The notes beneath the pieces were generated by a model. The model was given only the letters and a program-made list of their open reading frames with translations, made no database searches and was not told the DNA's origin. This document shows, piece after piece, positions 16,397-25,865 of a DNA stretch of 50,801 nucleotides. The position numbers and the translations under genes were made by a program. The stretch comes from Myxococcales bacterium (GTDB taxonomy: Bacteria; Myxococcota_A; Polyangia; Polyangiales; Polyangiaceae), in assembly GCA_016191785.1 (NCBI GenBank), contig JACPVJ010000150.1:1-50801 (forward strand), in the 5' to 3' direction. Position 1 is the stretch's first letter. Every line of letters begins with the position of its first letter.

Positions 16397-18013
16397 TCAG
16401 ATCAGCGCTTTCTTCAGCTTCTCGGTGTGGGTGATCAGGTCGCGCAGCGCCGCGTCCTGCCGGCGCGCCGTGTCTTCCAGGCGGGTGGCCGAGGTGAGCG
16501 CGTGCTCGGTGCCTCGCGTCTGCGAGCGGTGCGAGGCGTTGATCTGATTGACCATGTGGCTGATGCTCTCGATGGCCTGGGTGACCTGCCGCCCGCCTCG
16601 GGCCTGCTCTTGGCTCGAGCGCTCGACCTGCTGGGCGATGGATCGCATCTTGTCGCTGGTCCGGATCACCAGCTCGGAGCCGCGGGCCTGCTGGGCGGTG
16701 GCCGCCGCGATCTGCTGGACCGTCTCGGCGATGCGGCCGATGGCGTCGGTGACCTGCTTGCTGCCCTTGGCCTGCTCGACCGTGGCGCGGGCGATGGCGC
16801 GCACCATGTTGGTGCTCTTCTGCGAGCTCTCCAGGATCTTCTTCAGCGCCCGCTCGGCCTCGTTCGACACCTCGACGCCGCGATCGACGTTCTGAGCGCC
16901 GCGCTCGACCGCCTGGATGGCGTTGCGGCTCTCGGACTGGATGGTCTTGATCAGGTCGGCAATTTCCTTGGTGCTGGCCCCGGCCCGCTCGGCCAGATCT
17001 TTGATCTCGTCGGCCACCACGGCAAAGCCCTTGCCGTGCTCGCCGGCCTGCGCCGCGATGATCGCCGCGTTGAGCGCGAGCAGGTTGGTCTGCTCGGCCA
17101 CGTCGTCGATCACGTTGAGGATCTGCCCGATGGCGTCGATCCGCGAGCCCAGGTTCGAGATCACCGCCACGGCCTCCTGGCTGCTCTCTTTGATGCGATA
17201 GATCTCGCCGATCGTCTTCAAGATGGACTCGGCGCCGCGCTCGGCGTCTTGCGCCACCTCTTCCGAGAGCCGGGCGGTCTCGTTGGCGTTCGACTGCACC
17301 TGGTCGATGGAGACGTCCATCTCGTTCATGCTCGAGCTGGTCTCTTCCGCCGTGAGCGACAGCGCGTCGACGTTCTTGGCGACCTCTTTGATCGAGAAGG
17401 CCATCTCTTCGATGCTGCTGACGCTCTCGCGCACGCTGGACGCCAGCTCGACGATGTTGGACGCCACCTCTTCGTTGGTGGCGGTCATCTCGAGGATCGA
17501 CGAGCTCGACTCTTCCGCGCTGGCCGCCAGCACCTCGACGTGCTGCGCGATTTCGCGGAGCGACGAGGTGGACTCTTTGATCGTGCGCGCGGTGTCCTCG
17601 CTGGCGTCGATCTGACCGGCCACGCCCTCGGTCAGCGACCGGAGCGCGTCGGACACGGCGCGGGACGCCTCTTCCATCGCGGCCACGCGGCGCTCGTCGC
17701 GCGCCTCGAGCTCGACCAAGGTCTCGTGCAGGTCGCCGAGCTCGTCGTACAGCGGCTTCACCGCGGGATCGGCGCCGGCCGGCAGCTCGGGACGCCGCCC
17801 CTCGCGCACGCGACGAAGGGCCGAGGCCAAGGAATCGAACGCGCCCGTCGAGGCGTCGTCCCCGGCCGCCAGCCACGCGCCGACCGCGCCGGCCCCGCCG
17901 ACCGCCAGCGCGTAGGCGGCGATCTCTTGCCGCAAGACCGCCACCACGATGCCCGCGATCAGCGGCAGCCCCAAACCCATCAGCTTACGTTGGGACAGAC
18001 CGTTCATGTTCAC
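16397..18013 (-). CDS. Methyl-accepting chemotaxis protein without periplasmic sensor
   Basis: This 538-residue protein has two short N-terminal membrane helices separated by only a few residues (LMGLGLPLIAGIVVAV, EIAAYALAVGGAGAVGAW), so it has no periplasmic ligand domain. A helical HAMP-like connector follows, then a long coiled-coil signalling domain. The hairpin tip is canonical (EQTNLLALNAAIIAAQAGE, then GKGFAVVADEIKDLAERA), which binds CheA and CheW. Gln/Glu pairs that serve as methylation sites are plausible on both arms. Start GTG 18013 or ATG 18007. No che genes are in the window. It heads a compact run of envelope genes, so it may sense membrane state for surface behaviour or development. 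Confidence 0.93.
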   Translation of the reverse strand: MNMNGLSQRKLMGLGLPLIAGIVVAVLRQEIAAYALAVGGAGAVGAWLAAGDDASTGAFDSLASALRRVREGRRPELPAGADPAVKPLYDELGDLHETLVELEARDERRVAAMEEASRAVSDALRSLTEGVAGQIDASEDTARTIKESTSSLREIAQHVEVLAASAEESSSSILEMTATNEEVASNIVELASSVRESVSSIEEMAFSIKEVAKNVDALSLTAEETSSSMNEMDVSIDQVQSNANETARLSEEVAQDAERGAESILKTIGEIYRIKESSQEAVAVISNLGSRIDAIGQILNVIDDVAEQTNLLALNAAIIAAQAGEHGKGFAVVADEIKDLAERAGASTKEIADLIKTIQSESRNAIQAVERGAQNVDRGVEVSNEAERALKKILESSQKSTNMVRAIARATVEQAKGSKQVTDAIGRIAETVQQIAAATAQQARGSELVIRTSDKMRSIAQQVERSSQEQARGGRQVTQAIESISHMVNQINASHRSQTRGTEHALTSATRLEDTARRQDAALRDLITHTEKLKKALI

Positions 18014-18071
18014 CGCGCCCGAGCCCGCGAGATTATTGGGCTACGGGCGAGTCGCCAAGCGCCTTCGGTGG

Positions 18072-18680
18072 CTATTTGGGCGGAGGCGGCGCCGAGGGCA
18101 GCGTGCTCGGGTCTTTGGCCGTCAGCCAGTTGTCCTTGCCCGTGCTCTTCTTGCGACTCTTCGGCTGTTTCTTGTGCGCCGCGGGCTTGACGCCGCCGGA
18201 CGGCGGATTCGACGGCAGCGGCCGGGCCTCGGGGGGCGGCGACGCCGACGGCACGGCCGGCGCGGGCTCGAGCACTCGCGGCGGGCTCGCCGGCTGAGCG
18301 TGGTCGGGCCCGCGAGCAGCGGGCGCGGCCGGCCGGGGATCGGCGACTCGCGGCGGCGCGCTCGGCATCGGAGCGCGGGCGTTCGGCGCTTGCGGCTTGG
18401 GATCGGCGACACGCGGCGGCGCGCTCGGCGTTGGAGCGCGGGCGCTCGGCGCCGCGGCCACGGGATTGGCCGGAACGGGCGCGGGGCGAGCCGGCTCGGC
18501 GGTTGCGACCGGCGTGGTCGCTGCCGGGGGCTCGGCGGGAGCAACGGGCGCCGGCTGTGCAGTGGGCGGCGACAGGTACGCCGTGTGCGGCCCCTGCCCG
18601 GGCCCACCGCCGATCGTGGCGGAAAACGAGCAGCCACCGGTAAACAAGGCGAAAACGAGGACCGCGGGGAGTCTGGACAT
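18072..18680 (-). CDS. Pro/Ala-rich lipoprotein
   Basis: The 202-residue product starts at ATG 18680 with a lipoprotein signal ending FTGGC. It is almost entirely Pro, Ala and Ser, and contains two imperfect tandem copies of about 22 residues (ARAPTPSAPPRVADPKP and ARAPMPSAPPRVADPRP). The C-terminus is basic (HKKQPKSRKKSTGKDNW), which could bind peptidoglycan, DNA or acidic polymer. This looks like a rigid extended spacer with a charged tip. It lies between the histidine kinase and the chemoreceptor, on the same strand as both. Confidence 0.75.
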   Translation of the reverse strand: MSRLPAVLVFALFTGGCSFSATIGGGPGQGPHTAYLSPPTAQPAPVAPAEPPAATTPVATAEPARPAPVPANPVAAAPSARAPTPSAPPRVADPKPQAPNARAPMPSAPPRVADPRPAAPAARGPDHAQPASPPRVLEPAPAVPSASPPPEARPLPSNPPSGGVKPAAHKKQPKSRKKSTGKDNWLTAKDPSTLPSAPPPPK

Positions 18681-18725
18681 GTTCTCTACTCAATTACACG
18701 TCCGCGGGCCCAAGACCCTTCCCCG

Positions 18726-20378
18726 TCAGACCGACGACGGTGCTGGCGCCTCGGCCAGGAGGGTCGGCCCGGCGATCGGCAAGATCACGGTGAACTCGGC
18801 GCCGCCGCCGGCGGCGTCGGCGTGGGTGATCTCGCCGCCGTGCTCGACCACGATCCGGTGCACGATCGCCAGCCCGAGGCCGGTGCCTTCGGGTTTGGTC
18901 GTGACGTAGGGCTCGAACAGGCGCTCGCGCAGCTCGGCCGGCACGCCCGGACCGTTGTCGCGCACCGTGAGGCGAACTCGGTCGGCGCCGTGCGCCGACA
19001 GGCTGACCAAGACCTGCGGCTCAGCGGAGGCGCGAGCCGCGTCGATGGCGTTCTGGATCAAGTTGGTCAGGACCTGCACCATCTGATCCGGGTCGGCGTT
19101 CACCACCGGGATCGGCGAGACCGCGAGGTCGAGCTTCGCGCCGCTGCTCGCGTGCAGGTTCACGACCTTGCGCGCCACGTCGCTGAGCTCGATGGGTGAC
19201 GGGTTGGGAGGCGGCAGGCGCGCGAAGCGGGTGAACTCCGAGACGATGTTGCTGATTCGGGTCACCTCTTCGAGCACCGTGCGCGTGGCTTCGTCGAAGT
19301 ACTCGTCGAACGCGGGATCGTCCCGCGCTCGGAGGCGGCGCAGGGTCTCGACCGCAGCTCGGATCGGCGCCAGCGGGTTCTTGATCTCGTGGGCGACCCG
19401 CCGCGCGATCTCGCGCCGGGCCGCGATGCGCTCGGTAGCCGCCAGCCGCTTTCTGAGCTGGGTCAGGTCGGCAATGGCCTGATTGAACGCGTCCGCCAGC
19501 TCGACCAGCTCTTTGCCGCCCTCGCCCTGCACGGGCTTCGGCTCGCCGCCGACCACCGCGCGGGCTTGCGCCGCCATCTTCACGATCGGCCGGGCGAGCC
19601 CCCGCGAGAGCAAGAGCGCGATCAAGAGCGCGGCACCGAACGACCCCGCGCCGATCACGATGATGGCCGAGTCCAGGGCCTGCAGCGCGCGCGTCAGCGG
19701 CACGCGGGACTGGCTGGCGAAGAGCGTCATGCCCCCGAGCTCGGCGACGTTGACCGCGGTGACCATGTCGTTGCCGGGGGCTGGGCGCTGCAACGACAGG
19801 CGAACGCCCAGGGACTCGGCCGTGGTCTGCAGCATCGGGTCGAGGTGACGCGCGGCGTACAGGCCGACCCACAGCCGTTTGTTCTCGCGATCGCGCAAGA
19901 GGCAGCCGGCCTCGATGGCCAGCGGTGGCTCGGTGGCGCGCACGCGGGCGGCGCCTCCGCCGATGCGCTCGGCCAGCTTCTTGTCGCGCTTGCCCACCAA
20001 GCCGTCGGCGTGCCCCGCGCCCAAGATCTCGCCTTCGCTCGTGACCAGCACCAGCTCGTCGAGCCGCAGGGCCTTCATCAGCTCGGGGACGCGCAGGCTC
20101 AGCGAGAGCCGACGCGAATCGAGATCCTTGGCCTTGAGCCCGACCAGGGCGCTGTCGACCATGGGGTCGTGCTTGCACAGGGGCTCGACCAGCTCGGGCA
20201 GGTCGCGCACCGCGACCCCCAGCTGCTTCTCGAGGCGCTGGAACGCCGCCGAACCTTGCTCGCGAAAGCGCTCTTCTTCCGTGCGGCGCCAGGCCTCGCG
20301 CACACCGAACCCGAGCGTCACCGTGGTGACCACGGTGAGCAGCAGAGTCGCAACGAGCAGGCGCTGCGCGAGCGTCAC
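18726..20378 (-). CDS. Orphan sensor histidine kinase (NtrB/NtrY-like core)
   Basis: This is a 550-residue membrane kinase. Helix 1 is residues 7-27, a sensor region covers about 30-235 (extracytoplasmic, no recognised ligand motif), helix 2 is near 240-260, then comes a HAMP region. The phosphoacceptor box is VAH330EIKNPLAPIR. The ATPase has all boxes: N (LTNLIQNAIDAA), G1 (DNGPGVP), F (LFEPYVTTK) and G2 (GTGLGLAIV). The NPLAPI form of the H-box is typical of kinases that control sigma-54-type response regulators. No response regulator gene is adjacent, so it is an orphan. The start is GTG 20378. Confidence 0.95.
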   Translation of the reverse strand: MTLAQRLLVATLLLTVVTTVTLGFGVREAWRRTEEERFREQGSAAFQRLEKQLGVAVRDLPELVEPLCKHDPMVDSALVGLKAKDLDSRRLSLSLRVPELMKALRLDELVLVTSEGEILGAGHADGLVGKRDKKLAERIGGGAARVRATEPPLAIEAGCLLRDRENKRLWVGLYAARHLDPMLQTTAESLGVRLSLQRPAPGNDMVTAVNVAELGGMTLFASQSRVPLTRALQALDSAIIVIGAGSFGAALLIALLLSRGLARPIVKMAAQARAVVGGEPKPVQGEGGKELVELADAFNQAIADLTQLRKRLAATERIAARREIARRVAHEIKNPLAPIRAAVETLRRLRARDDPAFDEYFDEATRTVLEEVTRISNIVSEFTRFARLPPPNPSPIELSDVARKVVNLHASSGAKLDLAVSPIPVVNADPDQMVQVLTNLIQNAIDAARASAEPQVLVSLSAHGADRVRLTVRDNGPGVPAELRERLFEPYVTTKPEGTGLGLAIVHRIVVEHGGEITHADAAGGGAEFTVILPIAGPTLLAEAPAPSSV

Positions 20379-20517
20379 GGACGGATCCTAGCCCACGGAA
20401 CGCGCGGGCTGGGCAGATCCATCGCCTCGGAATCCGGGCGGCGAGCCGAGCGTTGGCCGGGTGCGGGCGCCTTCGTGGTTGCACGCCCCGAGCCCCACTC
20501 GTAGCTTCCCTGCCCGC

Positions 20518-23058
20518 ATGCGTAAGACCATCCTGACCGCTCTCGCCGTGTGCGCGTGCGCAGGCCAGGGGGAGAGCGTCGGGCCCAAGCGGCCGGCGCG
20601 ACCACCGACCGCGGCTGCCAAGGCCGCCACCGCAGGCGCGTTCGAGAGCTTGCGGTTCGCCACCGTCCCGGCCGGCACCTTCGGGCCCTACGTCGCCACC
20701 ACCGCCAGCGGCGGGTTGGCAGTGTGGGCGCAGGCCGTCGAGCAGAAGCGCGCGTGGTTCGGCGTCGCCTTCGACGAGAACGGCACGCCCCGGGGCGACC
20801 CCCAGCGGTTGGTCAACGCTCCCGCCGAGGTCGGCCTGGCGATCGTCGAGCCCGAGCCCTCGGGGTTCGCGCTCTTGTCCACGCACAAGCAGGGGCTCCG
20901 CACGCAGATCGACTCGCTCGAGCTCGACCCCCGCGGTCGCGCCAAGGCCTCGCCCCTCGCCCTGGCAGACGTCGGTGGCGACGTGGTCTGGATCGATCTG
21001 GTCACCACGTCGCGCGGCACGCTGGCCCTGTGGGGAGTGAAGAGCTCGGGGGGCGCGGATCTGTTCGCAGCGCTGATCGGGCAAGAGCACGTGCAGCGCG
21101 AACCCTTCGCGCGAAACGCCCGAGCCTGGCAGGCGACCTCTCTGGGCACGGGCGCGGCGATCGGCGTGGTGAACGCGACGGGCGGCATCGAGGTCGCGCT
21201 GCTGGACGACCACGGTGCATCCACCTCTCGGGTGGCGGTCGCTGCGGGCCCGAGCGGCGCCGTCGATCTCGACATGGTCAACGTCGAGCGCAACTTGCTG
21301 CTGGCGTGGTCCGATCGCGAGAACCTCTGGCTCTCTGCGGTCTCGGGCGACGCCAAGCTCACGGCCCCACCGGCTCGCCTTCCCGGGGCCGTGGGCGCCG
21401 AGACCCTGGTGCGCCTCGTGCCGCCCCACGAGCGCGGCGGCAAGGCCTACCTGGCCTGGGAGAGCCTGCTCGACCGTCCCCCGTCGGGCCGAAAGATCTC
21501 GCTCGCGACGATCTCGGGCGACGCCAAGCTCGGCGCAGGTCGCGTCGTGCTCGACCACGGCGTGGGCGACGGCTCGGTCCCCGAGCTCGCGGCGCGCGCC
21601 TCGGGACTGTCCGCGCTGACCCTGGCCAAGGCGTGCAAGAGCGAGCGCGAGTGCGACGGCGCGCAGCTGGTCCCGACCTATCTCGAGCTCGACTCCGAGC
21701 TGCGCGTGACCGCGTCGCTGCCGCTGCGGATCAGCGCGCTGCGCGGTGAGGTACCGGATCTCGCCTGGGGGCTCTCGTGCACGACGCAGCCGTGCCGGGT
21801 GCTCGGCGCGCAGGCATCGAGCCCGACGCCGGTCTGGGCGATCCGGGTCGAGGCCAAGCCCAGCGACTTCTTGCCCGCCGCGCGATCGGGCGCCCACGCC
21901 GCGCTGCCACGCGTCGCCGCCCTCGAGCTGGTCGCCAAGGCCGACCCGCTGGCAGACCTGGCGCTCTCGAAGCTCGGAGGGACCTCGCTCGCGGCGTGGG
22001 TCACGTACTTCGATCCGAACGCGCCGTGGGAGCGCCTGACGAAGCCCGCGCCCGATGGCAAGTTGGATCCGGTGCGCGCGCTCCTGCAAGTGCGAGCGTT
22101 CCCCGCTTCGGGGGCGGCCTTGCCGGCCGAGACGGTGTCCCTCCGCGCGCGCTCGCCCGGCGGCGTCGCGCTGGCCGCGTCGAGCGGGACCCCCGCCGAA
22201 GCGCTCGTGGTCTGGACGGCGGTCGACTTCAAGGTGCCCCAGGTCTTCGCGACGGTGGTGGACGAGAAGGGCAAGAAGCTGCGCCAGCGAATGCTGACCC
22301 GCGCACCGGGCGAGAAGGCAGACGTCGCTACCGCCGGTCTCGGGGACGGCTGGTTGGTCGCCTGGGTCGACGAGCGCAGCGGCGATCCGGAGGTGTACGC
22401 CGCGCGCGTGGGCCGCATGCTGCAAGCCGCGGCGCCCGAGAAGCGGATCACCAGCGCGCCCGGCGCGGCCGCCGAGATCGCGATGATCGCCCGGGGCAAC
22501 GACGGCCTGATCGCGTGGTCCGACGCCCGCGACAAAGATCAGCCGGGCGTCGGGGACATCCACGTCGCGCTGCTGAAGGGCGCCGACGCTTCACTCACGG
22601 GCACCGAGACGGTGGTCGCCAAGACCGCGCGGCACTCGCGCTCGCCAGCCCTCGCGCCGCTGGGCGCGGGCGCGCTCTTGGCCTTCATCGAAGAGAGCGT
22701 CTCGGCGAGCGGCGACCCGGGTAGCGCAGAGGTGCAGCTCGTCGAGCTCGGCGCCGACGGTCGTCCGGTGGGTGCACCTTCCGTGCTCCCCACGACCGGT
22801 GCCACTCCCACGTCGCTCGCGCTCGACTGTCGAGACGACAGCTGTCGCGTCGTGATCGCCGCGGCGCGCGGCGGCGCCACCGAGCTCCGGGTCGCAGAGT
22901 GGGCGCGGGGCAAGTCGACCCCGCTCACCCGACTGCTCGGCCTCCCGTCGCCCCCGCCGGTGGGCATCGCGCCGGCGCTCGCCGGGCGCGAGCTCGTCCT
23001 CGCGGAGCGCGTCGGCAGCGAAGGGCGCGTGCGGCGATTGCTGATCGACTGGAAGTGA
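20518..23058 (+). CDS. Large propeller-like lipoprotein
   Basis: ATG 20518 gives an 846-residue protein with a short signal (ILTALAVCACAGQG) compatible with lipidation at one of the Cys. The body repeats a blade-like unit, with Trp and a following Asp recurring (LLAWSDRENLWL, LVAWVDERSGDPEVYAARV, LIAWSDARDKDQPGVGDIHV), typical of secreted six- to eight-bladed beta-propellers related to sialidase-type Asp-box proteins. I see no catalytic residues. The upstream in-frame extension lacks a signal and a ribosome-binding site. It is divergent from the kinase gene with 140 bp between starts. Confidence 0.85.
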   Translation: MRKTILTALAVCACAGQGESVGPKRPARPPTAAAKAATAGAFESLRFATVPAGTFGPYVATTASGGLAVWAQAVEQKRAWFGVAFDENGTPRGDPQRLVNAPAEVGLAIVEPEPSGFALLSTHKQGLRTQIDSLELDPRGRAKASPLALADVGGDVVWIDLVTTSRGTLALWGVKSSGGADLFAALIGQEHVQREPFARNARAWQATSLGTGAAIGVVNATGGIEVALLDDHGASTSRVAVAAGPSGAVDLDMVNVERNLLLAWSDRENLWLSAVSGDAKLTAPPARLPGAVGAETLVRLVPPHERGGKAYLAWESLLDRPPSGRKISLATISGDAKLGAGRVVLDHGVGDGSVPELAARASGLSALTLAKACKSERECDGAQLVPTYLELDSELRVTASLPLRISALRGEVPDLAWGLSCTTQPCRVLGAQASSPTPVWAIRVEAKPSDFLPAARSGAHAALPRVAALELVAKADPLADLALSKLGGTSLAAWVTYFDPNAPWERLTKPAPDGKLDPVRALLQVRAFPASGAALPAETVSLRARSPGGVALAASSGTPAEALVVWTAVDFKVPQVFATVVDEKGKKLRQRMLTRAPGEKADVATAGLGDGWLVAWVDERSGDPEVYAARVGRMLQAAAPEKRITSAPGAAAEIAMIARGNDGLIAWSDARDKDQPGVGDIHVALLKGADASLTGTETVVAKTARHSRSPALAPLGAGALLAFIEESVSASGDPGSAEVQLVELGADGRPVGAPSVLPTTGATPTSLALDCRDDSCRVVIAAARGGATELRVAEWARGKSTPLTRLLGLPSPPPVGIAPALAGRELVLAERVGSEGRVRRLLIDWK

Positions 23059-23080
23059 CCCGGCCCGCGGCGCAAGGCGG

Positions 23081-23114
23081 AAAAAAAAACCCCTGGTGCA
23101 AGCACCAGGGGTTT
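23081..23114 (-). terminator. Strong intrinsic terminator firing on the minus strand
   Basis: CCCCTGGTGC (23090-23099) pairs with GCACCAGGGG (23102-23111) and the helix extends through AAA/TTT to about 13 bp. On the minus strand the hairpin is followed by nine T (23089 to 23081); on the plus strand only three T follow. It may act in both directions but is clearly optimised for minus-strand transcripts, although the nearest gene upstream on its left is the plus-strand gene ending 23058. Confidence 0.9.
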
Positions 23115-23412
23115 CCGAGAAGCAGCCTTGCGTGGTCGAGAGGAGCCTCACCACTTCGTGAGTGGCGGTCGCGCCTTCTTGCGGTTGGGCGGGCTCGGGG
23201 AGGAGGGCGCGCAACGGCCCGCTCTCGTTTCCCACGCAGGACTGGTGATCTCTTGATCTTGGACACCTCCTTGGCGGTTCACTTGGGTCAACCGCGGGGG
23301 AGCCGGACCTATTCCAGAAATTTCTCGGCCCGAAGTCCCGAGTGATCTCGACGTTTTGGCGCGCCGGGGGGCGCCGACCGGGGGGCCGAGGAATTGAGCT
23401 AGTCTTCCCTGA
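23115..23412 (-). ncRNA. Candidate small RNA upstream of the minus-strand terminator
   Basis: The stretch is geneless on the plus strand apart from leading to the hydrolase start at 23413. The minus strand must carry something that ends at the terminator. It has no ATG between 23412 and 23115, AAGGAGG at 23265-23271 with no properly spaced start codon, a TTGACC motif at about 23286-23291, and a hairpin CCACT-CACGA-AGTGG at about 23152-23166. A 43-codon frame from a GTG before the AAGGAGG ends at 23148 but looks poor. I therefore favour a structured non-coding RNA of roughly 150-200 nt; the 5' end cannot be fixed by eye. Confidence 0.35.
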
Positions 23413-25803
23413 GTGCGAGCCGCGACGCTTTCGGCGCTCTTGGTGCTCTCGGCCTGGGTCGTGGGCGCTTGCAGCGATGGTGAAGAGGGTTCGGCAGCGA
23501 CGGGGGGCACGGGCGGCACCGACGCCAGCACCGGCGGCAGTGGCGGCACTGGTGGCGACGCGAGCGTTCCGCCACCCACGCCCCCGGTGCCGGTGACGAT
23601 CGGCGCATGGCGCGCGGCGGTGGTGATGAACGCTTCGACCGATCCGGTGATCGGCAAAGTGTCCGACGGCTCGTTCACGTTGCCACCGGTCGGCGAGTAC
23701 CTGGGCCTCGACTGGAGCGACGTGGTGCCGGGACCGAGCGGCGAGCTGATCGAGGCCAACGCCGACTTGATCTACGCCGTGGCCGAGGTCGAGGTGCCGA
23801 CCGGCCACCACGTGTTCGCGCGCGGCGACACGGTGGCAAGCTTCCTGGTCGGCAAGTCGCAGCGCCAACCGGGGGACTTCTACGCCTCGCACGCGCTCCG
23901 CGTTCCGGTGCTCACCCGCAGCCAGAAGGGGCTGGTCGTGGTTCGGGCTCTGGGTCGCCGCGGCGCGCCGCAGGTCGAGCTGTGGTCCACCAACGCGGAG
24001 GTGCAGCTCAACACCGAAGACGTCACCGTGCCGGACTTCGTCCAGGGCACGACCGAGACCCGCCCGCTGGGCGTGGCCGTGCTGAACCTCACCGACGGCG
24101 CGCTCGGCGAAGTGTCGGCCAGCGTGATCGAGAGCGACGACTTCGCCGCCACCACCGTGGTGCACCCTCACCTCTCGGGGTCGGCGGTGACGCAGATCTC
24201 GTTCGACCTCACCCCCAAGGCCACGACCAAGACCGAGCTCTTGGCCAAGCTGCGGGTGAGCTCGCCCTCGCTGACCCACGGCTACGATGCCGAGGTGAAG
24301 ATCCCGGTGGTCGCCGACGGCGCGCGCTACCGGCGCACGCGCCGCTCGCAGGTGGACGGCTCGACCCAGTACTACGCGGTGCTGCCTCCGAAGGGTCTGC
24401 CCGCGGGCGACAAGCCCGGCCTGATCCTGAGCCTGCACGGCGCCGGGGTCGAAGCCAAAGGCCAGGCCGAGGCCTACGGGCCCACCTCGTGGGCCTACCT
24501 GGTCGCGCCCACCAACCGCCGGCGCTTCGGCTTCGACTGGGAAGAGTGGGGCCGGCTCGACGCGATGGAGGCGCTCGAGCACGCCCAGGCCACGTTGCCG
24601 ATCGATCCGCTGCGCACGCACCTCACGGGCCACTCGATGGGCGGGCACGGCAGCTGGCACGTGGGCGTGCACTTCAGCGATCGATTCGCGGTGATCGGTC
24701 CGAGCGCCGGCTGGATCTCGTTCGATCACTACGGCGGGCAGCCCTTGCCCACCGGTGTCTTGGGCCGCGCGCGCGCCGCCAGCAAGACCCTCGACTTCAA
24801 AGAGAACCTCGCCAACGACGCGGTCTACATCGTGCACGGCAGCGCCGACACCAACGTGCCGGTGGGCCAGGCCCAGACCATGTTCAAAGAGCTGACGGGC
24901 GTGGTGAAGCAGCTGACGTACCACGAGGAGCCGGGAAAAGATCACTGGTGGGACCTCGACTCGAACGAAGAGGGCGCCGACTGCGTGGACTTCGCCCCGA
25001 TGCTCACGCTGATGCAGAGCACCCAGCGCGACCCCACCTGGCTCGACTTCCGCTTCGTCAGCCCGGGGCCGTGGGTCAGCGCGGCGCGCTCTTTCGTGAC
25101 GGTTCGCTCCGTGACCACGCCGATGGAAAACTTCGAGGTCACGTCGACCGCCAGCGGCCAGAGCGTGACGGTGGTGACCAAGAACGTGCGCGCGCTCACC
25201 CTCGACGCCGCTGCGCTGGCCAAGAAGGGCATCACCAGCGTCACCCTCGACGGAACCAACCATGCCGTGGGCAGCGCGCCGATCGAGGTCGGGCCGAAGT
25301 CGGGCAAGCGCGCGGATCTGTCGGGCCCGCTCAACCAGGTCTTCCAGCGGCCGTTCTGCTTCGTGTGGGACGACGCCGGCTCCGAGGTGTACCGCGACTA
25401 CGTCTCGCTCTTGGTCTCGTGGTGGTCCACCATCGGCAACGGGCACGCCTGCGGGCTGCCGCTCTCGAAGCTGACCGCGAAGCTCGAGGCCGAGCGGAAC
25501 CTGGTGTTCGTGGGCACCAAGTCGCCCGGCGGCCTGCCCATCGACTGGAGCGCGAGCCAGATCAGCATCGGATCGAAGAAGCTGACCGACGCCGCGCTGG
25601 CCTTCGTCTACCCCAAGGGTGAGCGCCTGCGCGCGTACCTGGTCACCACCGCCGGTAGCGAGCTCTTGCTCTACCGCTACGTGCCGTTCAGCTCCCGCGC
25701 GGGCATGCCCGACTACGTGGCCTTCGGTCAGAGCGGCGTGATCGGCAGCGGCTTCTTCGACGCGGAGTGGAAGCTCGACCCGGCGTTGGCAGAGGGGAAG
25801 TGA
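23413..25803 (+). CDS. Secreted alpha/beta hydrolase (prolyl-oligopeptidase-like)
   Basis: This is a 796-residue lipoprotein (signal ending WVVGAC, then a GGTGG spacer). Residues 60-320 are beta domains. The hydrolase core starts near residue 325 (LILSLHGAG oxyanion strand) with nucleophile S408 in GHS408MGGHG, acid D479 in GSADTNVP, and H511 in GKDHWW. The last 280 residues are more beta structure (FEVTSTASGQSVTVVTKNVR). The GHSMGGHG context is that of the S9-type peptidase/esterase superfamily, so peptide or ester hydrolysis outside the cell is likely; substrate unknown. The start GTG 23413 is accepted because it begins the signal sequence. Confidence 0.9.
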   Translation: MRAATLSALLVLSAWVVGACSDGEEGSAATGGTGGTDASTGGSGGTGGDASVPPPTPPVPVTIGAWRAAVVMNASTDPVIGKVSDGSFTLPPVGEYLGLDWSDVVPGPSGELIEANADLIYAVAEVEVPTGHHVFARGDTVASFLVGKSQRQPGDFYASHALRVPVLTRSQKGLVVVRALGRRGAPQVELWSTNAEVQLNTEDVTVPDFVQGTTETRPLGVAVLNLTDGALGEVSASVIESDDFAATTVVHPHLSGSAVTQISFDLTPKATTKTELLAKLRVSSPSLTHGYDAEVKIPVVADGARYRRTRRSQVDGSTQYYAVLPPKGLPAGDKPGLILSLHGAGVEAKGQAEAYGPTSWAYLVAPTNRRRFGFDWEEWGRLDAMEALEHAQATLPIDPLRTHLTGHSMGGHGSWHVGVHFSDRFAVIGPSAGWISFDHYGGQPLPTGVLGRARAASKTLDFKENLANDAVYIVHGSADTNVPVGQAQTMFKELTGVVKQLTYHEEPGKDHWWDLDSNEEGADCVDFAPMLTLMQSTQRDPTWLDFRFVSPGPWVSAARSFVTVRSVTTPMENFEVTSTASGQSVTVVTKNVRALTLDAAALAKKGITSVTLDGTNHAVGSAPIEVGPKSGKRADLSGPLNQVFQRPFCFVWDDAGSEVYRDYVSLLVSWWSTIGNGHACGLPLSKLTAKLEAERNLVFVGTKSPGGLPIDWSASQISIGSKKLTDAALAFVYPKGERLRAYLVTTAGSELLLYRYVPFSSRAGMPDYVAFGQSGVIGSGFFDAEWKLDPALAEGK

Positions 25804-25865
25804 GGGAAGAGCGTAGGGGCTTCGCGCTGCTGGTTCCTGGCTGCGAGTCATGGGAGACTCACGGC

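Noticed and set aside
19021..22563. 1180-codon minus-strand open frame
   Set aside because: It overlaps the kinase gene out of frame and runs antisense to the propeller lipoprotein, with shadow composition throughout.
22925..23266. Basic protein beginning SKIKRSPVLRGKRER on the minus strand
   Set aside because: Its GTG lies inside the AAGGAGGTG block, so it cannot use it as ribosome-binding site, and the frame runs without a stop through the terminator hairpin.
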